From Sphingorhabdus rigui (lineage in GTDB: Bacteria; Pseudomonadota; Alphaproteobacteria; Sphingomonadales; Sphingomonadaceae): a stretch of 64,000 nucleotides of DNA. The DNA lies in the NCBI RefSeq assembly GCF_014196595.1, contig NZ_JACIEA010000002.1, positions 74,291 through 138,290 on the forward strand, read 5' to 3'. The notes under the pieces were generated by a model. The model searched no databases. It saw only the letters and a program-made list of their open reading frames with translations, and was not told where the DNA came from. Position 1 is the stretch's first letter, and each line of letters starts with the position of its first letter. The position numbers and the translations under genes are program-made. This document shows positions 27,638-36,784 of the stretch, piece by piece.

Positions 27638-29202
27638 TCGAACATCGCGCGCAACGCGGATATGGTGTCCGCCTCTTCAGCCGGTTTGTCCCTGCGTAAA
27701 CGCGAGATACGCGGGAAACGCATGGCCACACCTGATTTGTGCCGCTTGGATTCGTGCACCGCGTCAAACGCGACCTCAAGCACCAGCGACTTTTCCACTT
27801 CGCGGACCGGGCCAAAACGGGCGACGGTGTTATTGCGGACAAAGCGGTCGAGCCATTTCAGTTCTTCGTCGCTGAACCCGGAATAGGCCTTTCCAACCGG
27901 CAACAAATTGCCATCTTCGGTCCAGCAGCCAAAGGTGTAATCGGAATAATATGAGGATCGTTTTCCGCTGCCCCGTTGCGCATACATCATCACGCAGTCA
28001 GCCACGAGCGGTTCGCGTTTCCATTTGTACCACAAACCGACCTTACGCCCCGCCAGATAAAGCGAATCGCGCCGCTTGAGCATCACGCCTTCAATCGCCG
28101 CCTCACGTGCGGCCGCCCGGATTTCGGCCAGATGCTCAAAATCGCGCGCCGCGATGACCGCAGACAAATCGAAACGCGCAGGGTCAAGCTTCGCTGTGAA
28201 CAGTTCAAGCCTGTCGCGCCGCGCGGTCCATGGCTGACCGCGCAGATCTTCGGACCCATCGAACAATATGTCGTACAGGCGGACAAACACCGGATATTCC
28301 GCCTGCATGGCTGCGGTAACATTCTTGCGGCCCAGCCGTTGCTGCAACGCATTGAAGCTGGCGGCTTCGCCGCCCTGCACGTCGCCGCGCACCAGCAATT
28401 CGCCGTCGACCACGCCAATATTATTGAACGCCGCCGCTATTTCGGGGAACGACCCCGTCACTTCGTCACCGCCACGGCTGAATAGCCGCGTTTCGCCGCC
28501 GGTCGACGCAATCTGGATACGGATTCCGTCCCATTTCCACTCGGCGGCAAATTCATCAAGATGCACGCTGCCATCTTCAAGCGGGTGGGCGAGCATGAAG
28601 GGACGGAAAAAGGCGCTGTCGGCGGGGTCGGGCCGTTCGGTCCGCCCTTCGCCCCATACAAAAAGCTCGGTGTATGGCGGGCGAAGCGCGTGCCACACCT
28701 CCTCGACATCATCGACGGACACGCCAAAGGCTTGCCCGAAAGCGGTCTTGGCAAGACGCGCAGATATGCCAACCCGCATGCCGCCCGTTGCAAGCTTCAG
28801 CAGCGCATAGCGGCCATTGGCATCCAACCGGTCCATCAACTCCGCCAACACCGCCGGAGCGCGCGCGCGGCTGGTACTGTTCAGCAAGTCGATGACTTCG
28901 GACACGGTGGGCGCGGCATCGCCGCCGCTCTTGTCTGGCCACATCAGCGCGACAGTTTCGGCAGTATCGCCAACATAATCGCGGCTCATGCGGAACAGCA
29001 TGGGGTCGAAACGTTCCTCTGCCATCGCGCGAATGGCCGCCGATTTGACCGTGGCAATATTCAGCGTTCCGGCCAGTGCCGCCAAAGCCCAGCCGCGATC
29101 GGGGTCCGGTGTTATACGCAGATAATCCGCGATCAGCCGGATCTTCAAATCGCGCGACCGCGTGTAGATCAAGCCATCGATGAGCGCGGCAAATGCTTGC
29201 AT
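27634..29202 (-). CDS. ATP-dependent DNA ligase (ligase-associated repair cluster type)
   Basis: 522 residues from ATG 29202, overlapping the exonuclease stop by one base (TGATG); a longer open frame to 29274 runs back into that gene. N-terminal ligase domain (about 1-190), nucleotidyltransferase domain with the AMP-accepting lysine in EWKWDG (K about 223), and a C-terminal OB-fold. Seals nicks using ATP. This non-essential family travels with a metallo-beta-lactamase exonuclease, as here, and often with a helicase and a PdeM-type phosphoesterase; neither of those is in the window. Confidence 0.92.
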   Translation of the reverse strand: MQAFAALIDGLIYTRSRDLKIRLIADYLRITPDPDRGWALAALAGTLNIATVKSAAIRAMAEERFDPMLFRMSRDYVGDTAETVALMWPDKSGGDAAPTVSEVIDLLNSTSRARAPAVLAELMDRLDANGRYALLKLATGGMRVGISARLAKTAFGQAFGVSVDDVEEVWHALRPPYTELFVWGEGRTERPDPADSAFFRPFMLAHPLEDGSVHLDEFAAEWKWDGIRIQIASTGGETRLFSRGGDEVTGSFPEIAAAFNNIGVVDGELLVRGDVQGGEAASFNALQQRLGRKNVTAAMQAEYPVFVRLYDILFDGSEDLRGQPWTARRDRLELFTAKLDPARFDLSAVIAARDFEHLAEIRAAAREAAIEGVMLKRRDSLYLAGRKVGLWYKWKREPLVADCVMMYAQRGSGKRSSYYSDYTFGCWTEDGNLLPVGKAYSGFSDEELKWLDRFVRNNTVARFGPVREVEKSLVLEVAFDAVHESKRHKSGVAMRFPRISRLRRDKPAEEADTISALRAMFD

Positions 29203-30323
29203 CAGCCTTCGTCCTCGTCTTCGCGGCCAATCAGGTCCAGCGCGCGCGCCTTTAACTGATGCAGTTCGCACCACCGACCCAGCGCATCGGTGCGGCCATG
29301 GGTAATCCAGGTTTCTGACGGGCGCAGCTCAAGCAACGTATCGGTCAACTCGGTCCAGTCGGCATGGTCTGAAATGACCAAAGGCAGTTCGACATTGCGC
29401 TGTCGTGCGCGTTGGCGCACGCGCATCCACCCCGATGCCATGGCGGTTATGGGTTCGGGCAGGCGCTGTGCCCAACGGTCATTCATCGCAGACGGCGGCG
29501 CTATAACAATCGCGCCTTTCAATTCCGATTTGGCAAGGCCCGTTGCCATAATGAGGTCGCCCAGCGGCACATTGTGCGCGGCGTATAGGTCGCACATTTT
29601 CTGCATCGCGCCATGAATATAAATGGGGGCGTCGTATCCCGCCCTGCGCAGCTCAGCGATAACGCGCTGCGCCTTACCCAACGCATAAGCGCCCACAACA
29701 ATGCAGCCATCAACATTGGCGTCGCGGGCGGCAAGTAACTTAGCAATCTCGTCCTCAATCGGCGGATGCGTGAACACCGGAAGACCAAAGGTTGCTTCGG
29801 TAATCAAAACATCGCAGGCAACGGGCTCAAACGGGGTGCATGTCGGGTCAAAGCGACGCTTATAATCGCCGGTCACCACAACCCGCTCGCCAGCATGTTC
29901 AAGCAATATCTGCGCCGATCCAAGCACATGCCCAGCGGGGTGAAAGCTTATCTTCACGCCGCCATGTTCGAACCCGTCGCCATAAGGCACTGGCGTGCCC
30001 ATTTCGGTTCCATATCGCAGCGCCATGATCGCAAGCGTTTCAGGTGTCGCCCACACTGCGCCATGACCGCTGCGTGCATGGTCCGCATGGCCATGGGTGA
30101 CAAGCGCGCGTTCGGCAGGACGCGACGGATCAATCCACATGTCTGCAGGCTTCACATAAATGCCATGCGCGTGCGGCTCTATCCAATGTTGGGCGGCGGT
30201 TCGGGAGATGTCGGCTGTCCTTTTCGTAATCAGGATATGGGCAGTGGCAGGCGCGATGTAAACAGCATGTATCAGCGAAAGTTCATGGCGACCGGCGGCT
30301 AAGCCTGCCAACCGAACACGCAA
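29202..30323 (-). CDS. Ligase-associated metallo-beta-lactamase-fold exonuclease
   Basis: Up to 373 residues. Metal-binding HGHADHARSGH (about 77-87) and a beta-CASP-like C-terminal half. Matches the DNA-ligase-associated exonuclease family related to SNM1/Artemis nucleases. Start uncertain: no ATG or GTG occurs before YVKPADMW. Only TTG codons (30323, 30311) or rarer starts give the full domain, and none has a clear ribosome-binding site. Divergent from the radical-SAM gene; the LexA box lies 45 bases from this start. Confidence 0.88.
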   Translation of the reverse strand: MRVRLAGLAAGRHELSLIHAVYIAPATAHILITKRTADISRTAAQHWIEPHAHGIYVKPADMWIDPSRPAERALVTHGHADHARSGHGAVWATPETLAIMALRYGTEMGTPVPYGDGFEHGGVKISFHPAGHVLGSAQILLEHAGERVVVTGDYKRRFDPTCTPFEPVACDVLITEATFGLPVFTHPPIEDEIAKLLAARDANVDGCIVVGAYALGKAQRVIAELRRAGYDAPIYIHGAMQKMCDLYAAHNVPLGDLIMATGLAKSELKGAIVIAPPSAMNDRWAQRLPEPITAMASGWMRVRQRARQRNVELPLVISDHADWTELTDTLLELRPSETWITHGRTDALGRWCELHQLKARALDLIGREDEDEG

Positions 30324-30367
30324 TTAAAAACGATTTTGACCATTGCACATAGACACTGACATTTAAA

Positions 30368-30382
30368 GAACATATATAGAAC
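30368..30382. promoter_or_regulatory. LexA (SOS) box, alphaproteobacterial type
   Basis: GAAC (30368-30371), seven bases, GAAC (30379-30382). This is the reverse complement of the GTTC-N7-GTTC direct repeat bound by LexA in alphaproteobacteria. Both half-sites match exactly. It ends two bases before the radical-SAM ATG (30385) and about 45 bases from the divergent exonuclease start, so bound LexA would block at least the rightward genes and possibly both sides. Confidence 0.75.
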
Positions 30383-30384
30383 AA

Positions 30385-31626
30385 ATGTCCCAACTTCAGA
30401 TTTCAGAAAAGCTCGCGATTCTTGCCGACGCCGCAAAATATGATGCCTCCTGCGCGTCTTCGGGAACATCGAAACGGTCAAGCAGCAAATCGGGCGGCAT
30501 CGGATCGACCGAAGGCATGGGAATTTGCCATGCCTATGCGCCCGATGGCCGCTGCATTTCGCTGCTGAAAATTTTGCTGACCAACAGCTGTATTTTCGAC
30601 TGCCATTATTGCATCAATCGCAAGAGCTCGAACGTTCGCCGCGCGCGGTTTACGCCCAAAGAAGTGGTCGACCTCACGCTGAATTTTTATAAGCGGAATT
30701 ATATTGAGGGATTGTTCCTTTCGTCGGGGATCATCAAAAGCTCCAACTACACAATGGAGCAAATTGTCGAGGTCGCACGCAGCCTGCGCGAAGACCATGA
30801 CTTTCGCGGTTACATTCACCTCAAAACCATTCCCGATGCTGATCCCGAATTGCTGGAGGCAGCTGGACGTCATGCCGACCGGCTGTCGATCAACGTCGAA
30901 TTGCCGACGCGCGCTGGCCTGCAAAAGCTTGCGCCGGAAAAATCCGAAGAGCGGATTGAAGGCGCAATGGGGGGCCTGAAAGAATCGATCCTTGATGGTC
31001 GCGACGCGAAAAAGAAATACCGAAGCGCGCCCAACTTTGCACCAGCCGGCCAATCCACGCAGATGATCGTAGGCGCCGACAGCGCGACCGACAGCGATAT
31101 CGTAACGCGCGCCAACAGCCTTTATGACCGCTTTGGTTTGCGCCGTGTCTATTATTCGGCGTTCAGCCCAATCCCCGACGCCAGCGCCGTGTTGCCGCTG
31201 CAACGTCCACCGTTGATGCGCGAGCACCGGCTGTATCAATCGGACTGGCTGCTGCGTTTCTATGGCTTTGCCCCGCAGGAGGTTGTCGACGCAGCAGACG
31301 CCGATGGCATGCTGCCGCTCGATATTGATCCAAAACTCGCATGGGCGCTGAAGCATCGCGCGCACTTTCCATTGGATGTGAACAGCGCGCCAAAGGCCAT
31401 GTTATGGCGGGTTCCCGGGCTCGGGACGAAGGCAGTCGACGCGATTATTAAGGCACGGCGCTGGCGGCGGTTGCGGCTTGAGGATGTCGGCAGGCTTACT
31501 GTTTCCATCGCGAAAATCCGGCCATTCATCACCGCTGAAGGCTGGACCCCCGGTGCATTGACCGACATGGAGCATCTGCGCGCATCGGTTGCGCCCAAGG
31601 TGCACCAATTCGAGTTGTTTGCATGA
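30385..31626 (+). CDS. Putative DNA modification/repair radical-SAM protein
   Basis: 413 residues. Radical-SAM cluster motif C69-x3-C73-x2-C76 in NSCIFDCHYCINR and a TIM-barrel region up to about 300. Near the C-terminus a helix-hairpin-helix-like DVNSAPKAMLWRVPGLGTKAVDAI (about 333-356) suggests DNA binding. Matches the radical-SAM family known from its linkage to a uracil-DNA-glycosylase-like partner, here the next gene (ATGA overlap). The chemistry is unknown. The LexA box at its start points to DNA-damage induction. Confidence 0.88.
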   Translation: MSQLQISEKLAILADAAKYDASCASSGTSKRSSSKSGGIGSTEGMGICHAYAPDGRCISLLKILLTNSCIFDCHYCINRKSSNVRRARFTPKEVVDLTLNFYKRNYIEGLFLSSGIIKSSNYTMEQIVEVARSLREDHDFRGYIHLKTIPDADPELLEAAGRHADRLSINVELPTRAGLQKLAPEKSEERIEGAMGGLKESILDGRDAKKKYRSAPNFAPAGQSTQMIVGADSATDSDIVTRANSLYDRFGLRRVYYSAFSPIPDASAVLPLQRPPLMREHRLYQSDWLLRFYGFAPQEVVDAADADGMLPLDIDPKLAWALKHRAHFPLDVNSAPKAMLWRVPGLGTKAVDAIIKARRWRRLRLEDVGRLTVSIAKIRPFITAEGWTPGALTDMEHLRASVAPKVHQFELFA

Positions 31627-33011
31627 TTACCGCCCGGCTTGGGCATGAAGATGATTTCGACGGCTGGCGGGAACAATGCCGCGGCCTCTTACGTCTCGGC
31701 GCGCGTCCCGCGGACATTGTGTGGCAAATCGGCGAACAACGCACGGACCTGTTTGCAAATCCCGAAAGCAATATTGCGGCTGCACCCATCGGTGTTCCAA
31801 AGGGTTTTGCCGAATTGTCGCGTTCGGTCATCTGTCATTCCGACCCGGAACGTTTTGGCTTGCTGTATCAGCTGCTGATCGATCTGAAGGCGGGTAAGCG
31901 CCACATGGGCGACCGCGCAGATCCCTTGCTGCGCAAGCTTGACGTCATGGCCAAAACCGTGCGGCGGGACATCCACAAGATGCGCGCCTTCGTGCGCTTT
32001 CGCAGAATCGAGCAGGATGGTGACGAACATTTCGTCGCGTGGTTCGAACCCGAGCACCACATTGTCCGCGCCAACGCGTCATTCTTTGTGCGACGTTTTG
32101 CGGGCATGCGCTGGTCCATTTTAACACCGCAGTTGTCCATTCATTGGAACAAAGACAAATTGTTGGAGGGCCCCGCAGCGCAAAAGGACGATGCGCCCAC
32201 CGAAGACGCCATCGAGGAACAATGGAAAACCTATTATGGGTCAACCTTCAATCCCGCCCGCCTGAAGGTGAAGGCGATGTTGAAAGAAATGCCCAAGAAA
32301 TATTGGCACAATATGCCCGAGACGGCTTTGGTGTCAGAACTTATCCAGTCCGCCCGAAATCGCGAGCTGGCGATGATCGAAAAAGAGACCGCTGCCCCCG
32401 TTGCCGACACATTGCAGTCGCTGCGGGCAGAGGCGGCACGGTGTCGTCGCTGCCCCTTATCTGGTCCAGCCACCCAGATCGTTTTTGGCGATGGGCCTGA
32501 GCGCGCAAAGCTGATGTTTGTTGGCGAACAGCCAGGTGATCAGGAGGATATGCAGGGCCACCCCTTTGTTGGCCCCGCAGGACAGATATTCAACGCCGCG
32601 CTGCACGAGGCCGGAATTGACCGTGCGCAAGCGTACGTCACGAATGCGGTCAAACATTTCAAATTCAAGCAAGAGGGCCAACGCCGGATTCATGATCGCC
32701 CGAACGTCGGGGAGATCAACCATTGCCGATGGTGGCTGAAGCGCGAGATTGAGATGGTCCAGCCCGACCTGATCGTCGCACTCGGCGCTACGGCCGCGCG
32801 CAGCCTTACGGGCAAGAATGTGGCCATTAGCGCACGCCGGGGGGAAATGTTGGAGAGCATGGAAGGCGTGCCCGTTTTGATCACCATCCACCCGAGTTAT
32901 TTGCTGCGTCTGTCCGATGCCGAAGCGGCGGCCCGCGAACGCCGCAACTTCGTCGCGGACCTATCGCAAGCCCACGAAACTATCGGTGCCCGTCAGATGG
33001 CGTCGACGTAA
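31623..33011 (+). CDS. DUF4130 - UdgX-type uracil-DNA glycosylase fusion
   Basis: 462 residues in two parts. N-terminal DUF4130 (about 1-240; function unknown). C-terminal UDG superfamily domain (about 265-455) with Fe-S cysteines CRRC (274, 277), motif 1 GEQPGDQED (301-309), the UdgX loop RRIH (354-357) and motif HPSYLLR (423-429). In studied UdgX the loop histidine forms a covalent bond with the abasic DNA left after uracil removal. Coupled to the radical-SAM gene by ATGA. The DUF4130 fusion and pairing are known in this family; the joint function is not. Confidence 0.88.
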   Translation: MITARLGHEDDFDGWREQCRGLLRLGARPADIVWQIGEQRTDLFANPESNIAAAPIGVPKGFAELSRSVICHSDPERFGLLYQLLIDLKAGKRHMGDRADPLLRKLDVMAKTVRRDIHKMRAFVRFRRIEQDGDEHFVAWFEPEHHIVRANASFFVRRFAGMRWSILTPQLSIHWNKDKLLEGPAAQKDDAPTEDAIEEQWKTYYGSTFNPARLKVKAMLKEMPKKYWHNMPETALVSELIQSARNRELAMIEKETAAPVADTLQSLRAEAARCRRCPLSGPATQIVFGDGPERAKLMFVGEQPGDQEDMQGHPFVGPAGQIFNAALHEAGIDRAQAYVTNAVKHFKFKQEGQRRIHDRPNVGEINHCRWWLKREIEMVQPDLIVALGATAARSLTGKNVAISARRGEMLESMEGVPVLITIHPSYLLRLSDAEAAARERRNFVADLSQAHETIGARQMAST

Positions 33012-35155
33012 AACAGCAAACAGGTTTCGGGATGTGCATGCGGCAGTTGCAGCCCGCCGTGCATCAGCGCGGCACCGCTCAACGTCGCGCCGTCCTGATT
33101 TAGCCCAAGCCTCTCGATTGCCGATGGTCCCTTAATGGCTTGCCAGATTGTCGGCCAGATCAGCTTGACCAGATAATTTCGGTGTGGGTCCAAACCCGCA
33201 AACCGCAAGCGTTCAGGCAAAACCTGCGGATCGCTCAAGACATAAGCGACGGAATACAGCGCTTCGGACCGGTCACGCGCGATCACGCCGCTTACCAGTA
33301 TCTGCGGTGCCGTATCGATCCTGACCAGATCGCCATCATGCAGCAACGCACGGTGGCGCTTATGCAAGGCGATGGCAGCCTTTAACGTGTCGAGGTCGCC
33401 CTGCCGTTCGGTCAACAGGTTGAGTTCAAGCCCCATATGCCCCATGCATGCGGTCGCAGCGCGCATGTCCATCGACAGCCTGCGTCCACTCACATGGCAT
33501 CGCGCTGGCCCGACATGACATCCCATCACTTCGGGCGGCAGGAAGAAGCTTGCGCCGCGTTGGATATATTGCCGGTCAAGCGCATCATTGCTGTCGGAGG
33601 TCCAGACGCGGTCACTATGCGCCAGCACACCCATATCGGCGCGCGCACCACCCGATGAGCAGCTTTCAATTTCGACATCGGGATGCGCGGCGCGCACGCG
33701 ATCCAGCAGCGCGTAGAGCGCGGTTACCTGTGCGAATGCCTTCGCAGTGCCGGATGCACCCCCCGGATGGCTTAGGTCGCGGTTCATATCCCATTTTATG
33801 TAGCTGATATCGTGATCGCGCAGCACCGCATCGATTGCGTGGAATATATAGTCCGCAACCTCGGTCCGGCTGATGTCCAGCGCGAGTTGCGATCGGAACG
33901 GCACCTGATCTACGCCCTCCACACCAAGCACCCAATCGGGATGTGCGCGATATAGTTCGCTGTCGGGGTTGACCATTTCGGGTTCAAACCAAAGCCCGAA
34001 TTCCATGCCTAGCGACGTCACATGATCAACCAATGGCTTTAGGCCGCCGGGGTACACATCGGCGGACACAGTCCAATCACCAAGCCCGGCGCGGTCATGC
34101 CGCCTGCCGCCGAACCATCCGTCATCAAGAACAAAGCGTTCAACGCCAATGTCCGCGGCGCGGGTTGCCAGCTCTTTCAGCTTCTCGACATCATGGTCGA
34201 AATATACCGCTTCCCACGTGTTATAATGCACCGGCCGCGGCTTGGCGCGCATCGCTGGCCGCAGCAATTTTGTCCGCACATGTTCATGGAATTTGCGGCT
34301 TAGCGCGCTGAAACCATCGGCACTATATGCAGCAACAATTTCAGGGCTCGCGAATGTTTCACCCGGTGCCAGCCGAACCTCGCCGGGGAGCAACAGCGCA
34401 CCAAGGCTGGTCAACACCCGTCCATCGGTGAGCATGTCCACACGCAGGCGATGGTTCCCGCTCCACGCCAAATGAAAGCCATAAGCTTCACCCGCAGTTT
34501 CGTTCGTGCCGCGCGTCGCCAATAGCATGGCGGGATAGCTGAAATGCGAGGTGCGGCCGCTACGATTTTCCCGCAGATATGTTCCCGCGCTGCGTTTCAC
34601 CCGATCTTGGGTAAATTCCTGGGTCCAGCGGCCGGTAAATCCGGTAATCTCGGTCATGTGCTCGGGCACAGGCAGGCAGGCCGTCATCACCTCAGTGACA
34701 TCCAGCGCCGTCGCGCCGTAATTGGTCAAATGCGTGCGGATACGCAGAACGCCGGTGGCCGGATCGAAATCAATGTCATATACGAGCCCAAGCCGCGTGC
34801 GTTCATCACGGCATATGATCTTCGCGCCATGCGGTCGCGTCTCGACCTTGCCGACGTCGAACAGACTGCACCAATCCTTGCCCTCGCGATGTGCAGCAAA
34901 ACCCTGCACCATGGGGTGGCCTAGGCCGGGTTCCATGGCGAAGGAGAGCGGCAGCGCAACATCTGCCACGCCGTGCATAGCCTGCCGAAAAAACAGGCTT
35001 TCCATCTGCGCCGCATCGACATTTTCGGGCAATGCCGCGCCCCAATAGATCACCGACGGCGGCGCGCCCTTGGCACAGGCCAATATCAATGTCGCGTCCG
35101 GGGCATCAAATCGCAAATGGTCCAACTCATGCTCCCCAGAAATTCCGTTGGCCAT
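32993..35155 (-). CDS. GH36 alpha-galactosidase, cytoplasmic
   Basis: 720 residues, full-length GH36: beta-sandwich N-domain, TIM barrel (about 300-620) and C-terminal beta domain. Motifs: VLDDGWFGGRRHD, FGLWFEPEMVNPDSELY, nucleophile in KWDMNRD, and acid/base in ESCSSGGARAD. Releases alpha-linked galactose from small glycosides. No signal peptide is visible, so the substrate must enter the cell, fitting the divergent symporter. Ends overlap the UdgX gene by 19 bases, tail to tail. Confidence 0.92.
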   Translation of the reverse strand: MANGISGEHELDHLRFDAPDATLILACAKGAPPSVIYWGAALPENVDAAQMESLFFRQAMHGVADVALPLSFAMEPGLGHPMVQGFAAHREGKDWCSLFDVGKVETRPHGAKIICRDERTRLGLVYDIDFDPATGVLRIRTHLTNYGATALDVTEVMTACLPVPEHMTEITGFTGRWTQEFTQDRVKRSAGTYLRENRSGRTSHFSYPAMLLATRGTNETAGEAYGFHLAWSGNHRLRVDMLTDGRVLTSLGALLLPGEVRLAPGETFASPEIVAAYSADGFSALSRKFHEHVRTKLLRPAMRAKPRPVHYNTWEAVYFDHDVEKLKELATRAADIGVERFVLDDGWFGGRRHDRAGLGDWTVSADVYPGGLKPLVDHVTSLGMEFGLWFEPEMVNPDSELYRAHPDWVLGVEGVDQVPFRSQLALDISRTEVADYIFHAIDAVLRDHDISYIKWDMNRDLSHPGGASGTAKAFAQVTALYALLDRVRAAHPDVEIESCSSGGARADMGVLAHSDRVWTSDSNDALDRQYIQRGASFFLPPEVMGCHVGPARCHVSGRRLSMDMRAATACMGHMGLELNLLTERQGDLDTLKAAIALHKRHRALLHDGDLVRIDTAPQILVSGVIARDRSEALYSVAYVLSDPQVLPERLRFAGLDPHRNYLVKLIWPTIWQAIKGPSAIERLGLNQDGATLSGAALMHGGLQLPHAHPETCLLFYVDAI

Positions 35156-35189
35156 CGCGACCCATTTGTTACTTTGTGTTTTGTATATA

Positions 35190-35203
35190 GCCGTTTAACC
35201 GGC
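35190..35203. promoter_or_regulatory. Candidate operator palindrome between GH36 and symporter genes
   Basis: GCCGTTTAACCGGC, an inverted repeat with 12 of 14 positions symmetric, in the 102-base divergent intergenic region. Well placed for a repressor controlling both directions. No regulator gene lies next to it, so the assignment is tentative. Confidence 0.3.
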
Positions 35204-35257
35204 ATATTATCAAAAAAGCAAAAGCACAGCTTTGCAACGAAAATCATCGGGGGGCGG

Positions 35258-36784
35258 ATGTTCGAGACAACCAACAGCGCGGCGCAAATTGGCATATTTG
35301 TGTCGCTCACTCTGCTCATCGCCATCCTCACATACTGGAAAGTGCACGGCAAAGGTGCCCAGCGGGCGCAGGATGCAGGTTCCACCAAAGAGGTGTTCCT
35401 TGCAGGCGGCGGCCTAACATGGCTGTTCGTCGCAGGATCGATTACGCTGACCAACCTGTCGACCGAACAACTGGTCGGTATGAACGGTAACCAGATGCTG
35501 CTGCTCGCATGGTGGGAGATTTCGGGTTTCGTTGGCCTGCTGATCTTGGCCTATGTTTTTGTACCGATTTACTACCGCAACAATTGCACCACAGTGACAG
35601 AATTGCTGGAACGCCGGTACAAGGGCGGCAGCATACGCACCGTAATTTCGGCGCTGTTTCTGCTGGGCAATATCCTGATCTACCTTCCCGCTGCGCTCTA
35701 TTCGGGCAGCCTGTTTTTGAAATCGATGTTCGGGGTGGACTGGTCGCTGATCTGGTTTGCCGCGCCCATGGCGATTATCGCGGCCATATACACCATCACC
35801 GGCGGCTTACGCGCAGTTGCGGTTATGGACACGTATTCAGGTATCGGCGTGCTGGCGATTGCGTTTTTGGTGGTCATATTGGCACTGGCTGCGGTCGGGT
35901 TTGACCTGTCGACCGTGCCGGCCGAGCGCACATCGATGATTGGCAGTATCGATTCCCCCATCCCGTTCCACACATTGTTCACGGGCATGATTTTCATCCA
36001 GATATTCTATTGGTCGACCAACCAGAATATCACCCAGAAAGCGATGACCGCGCCGACCGTCAAGGAAGCGCAAAAGGGCGTGCTCGCCGCCGCCATTGTC
36101 CGTATCCTCATCATCCCCGCCATCGTCGTCATTCCGGGTGTCGTCGCCTATAAGCTGTTCGGCAGCTTGGGCGATGCGGCCTATGGAAAGCTTGTGGCGC
36201 ATGTGTTGCCGGGCTGGATGTCCGGCGCGTTTGCCGCCATGATGATGGCCGCCGTTATCGCGCATACCAGCGCGATATTGAACAGTTCGGTGGCATTATA
36301 CGCGGTCGATTTTCATGACAAATTCATCCGCCCTGTTGCCAACCACTGGCGGCTTGCGGCGATTGTGTCGATCATCCTGACCGTCACTTCGGTTTTACTT
36401 GTTCCGGTCTATGAAAATGCAAAAAGCATCATCAACCTGTTGCAGCAGCTCAACGGCTTGTCGTCGATGCCAATCCTATCGGCATTCATTACCGGGCTGC
36501 TGTTCCGGAATATGGATGCACGGGCCGCGATTGCCGGACTGGTTTGGGGCGTTGCGCTTTATGCGTTCCACAATTTCATTTTGTACGTGCCCGACACGCT
36601 TTATGCTGGCGAAACATTTTACCAGCATATGGGAATCGGCTGGCTGCATTATATCGACGTCATGGCGATTGTCCTTGTGACCTGTGTGTTGACCGCATTG
36701 ACGGTGAACCGCATCATCTTTGGCAATCGGGCCGTATTTATCTGGAGCAAGGAAGGACGCCGGCTTTCGGCGATTGAGGCATGA
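35258..36784 (+). CDS. Sodium/solute symporter (SSS/SLC5 family)
   Basis: 508 residues from ATG 35258 behind a G-rich ribosome-binding site (GGGGGGCGG); the in-frame extension to 34973 overlaps the GH36 gene and is rejected. About 13-14 membrane spans. SGLT-like features: TNLSTEQLVGMNGNQ early, YWSTNQNITQKAMTAPTVKEAQ in the middle. SLC5-type members import sugars, polyols or other solutes with Na+. Context (GH36 and glycerol kinase) suggests a galactoside or glycerol glycoside as cargo. Confidence 0.9.
   Translation: MFETTNSAAQIGIFVSLTLLIAILTYWKVHGKGAQRAQDAGSTKEVFLAGGGLTWLFVAGSITLTNLSTEQLVGMNGNQMLLLAWWEISGFVGLLILAYVFVPIYYRNNCTTVTELLERRYKGGSIRTVISALFLLGNILIYLPAALYSGSLFLKSMFGVDWSLIWFAAPMAIIAAIYTITGGLRAVAVMDTYSGIGVLAIAFLVVILALAAVGFDLSTVPAERTSMIGSIDSPIPFHTLFTGMIFIQIFYWSTNQNITQKAMTAPTVKEAQKGVLAAAIVRILIIPAIVVIPGVVAYKLFGSLGDAAYGKLVAHVLPGWMSGAFAAMMMAAVIAHTSAILNSSVALYAVDFHDKFIRPVANHWRLAAIVSIILTVTSVLLVPVYENAKSIINLLQQLNGLSSMPILSAFITGLLFRNMDARAAIAGLVWGVALYAFHNFILYVPDTLYAGETFYQHMGIGWLHYIDVMAIVLVTCVLTALTVNRIIFGNRAVFIWSKEGRRLSAIEA

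Noticed and set aside
34973-35257. 95-residue N-terminal extension of the symporter
   Set aside because: It runs through the start of the divergent GH36 gene and the control region; ATG 35258 has a strong ribosome-binding site and the normal family N-terminus.
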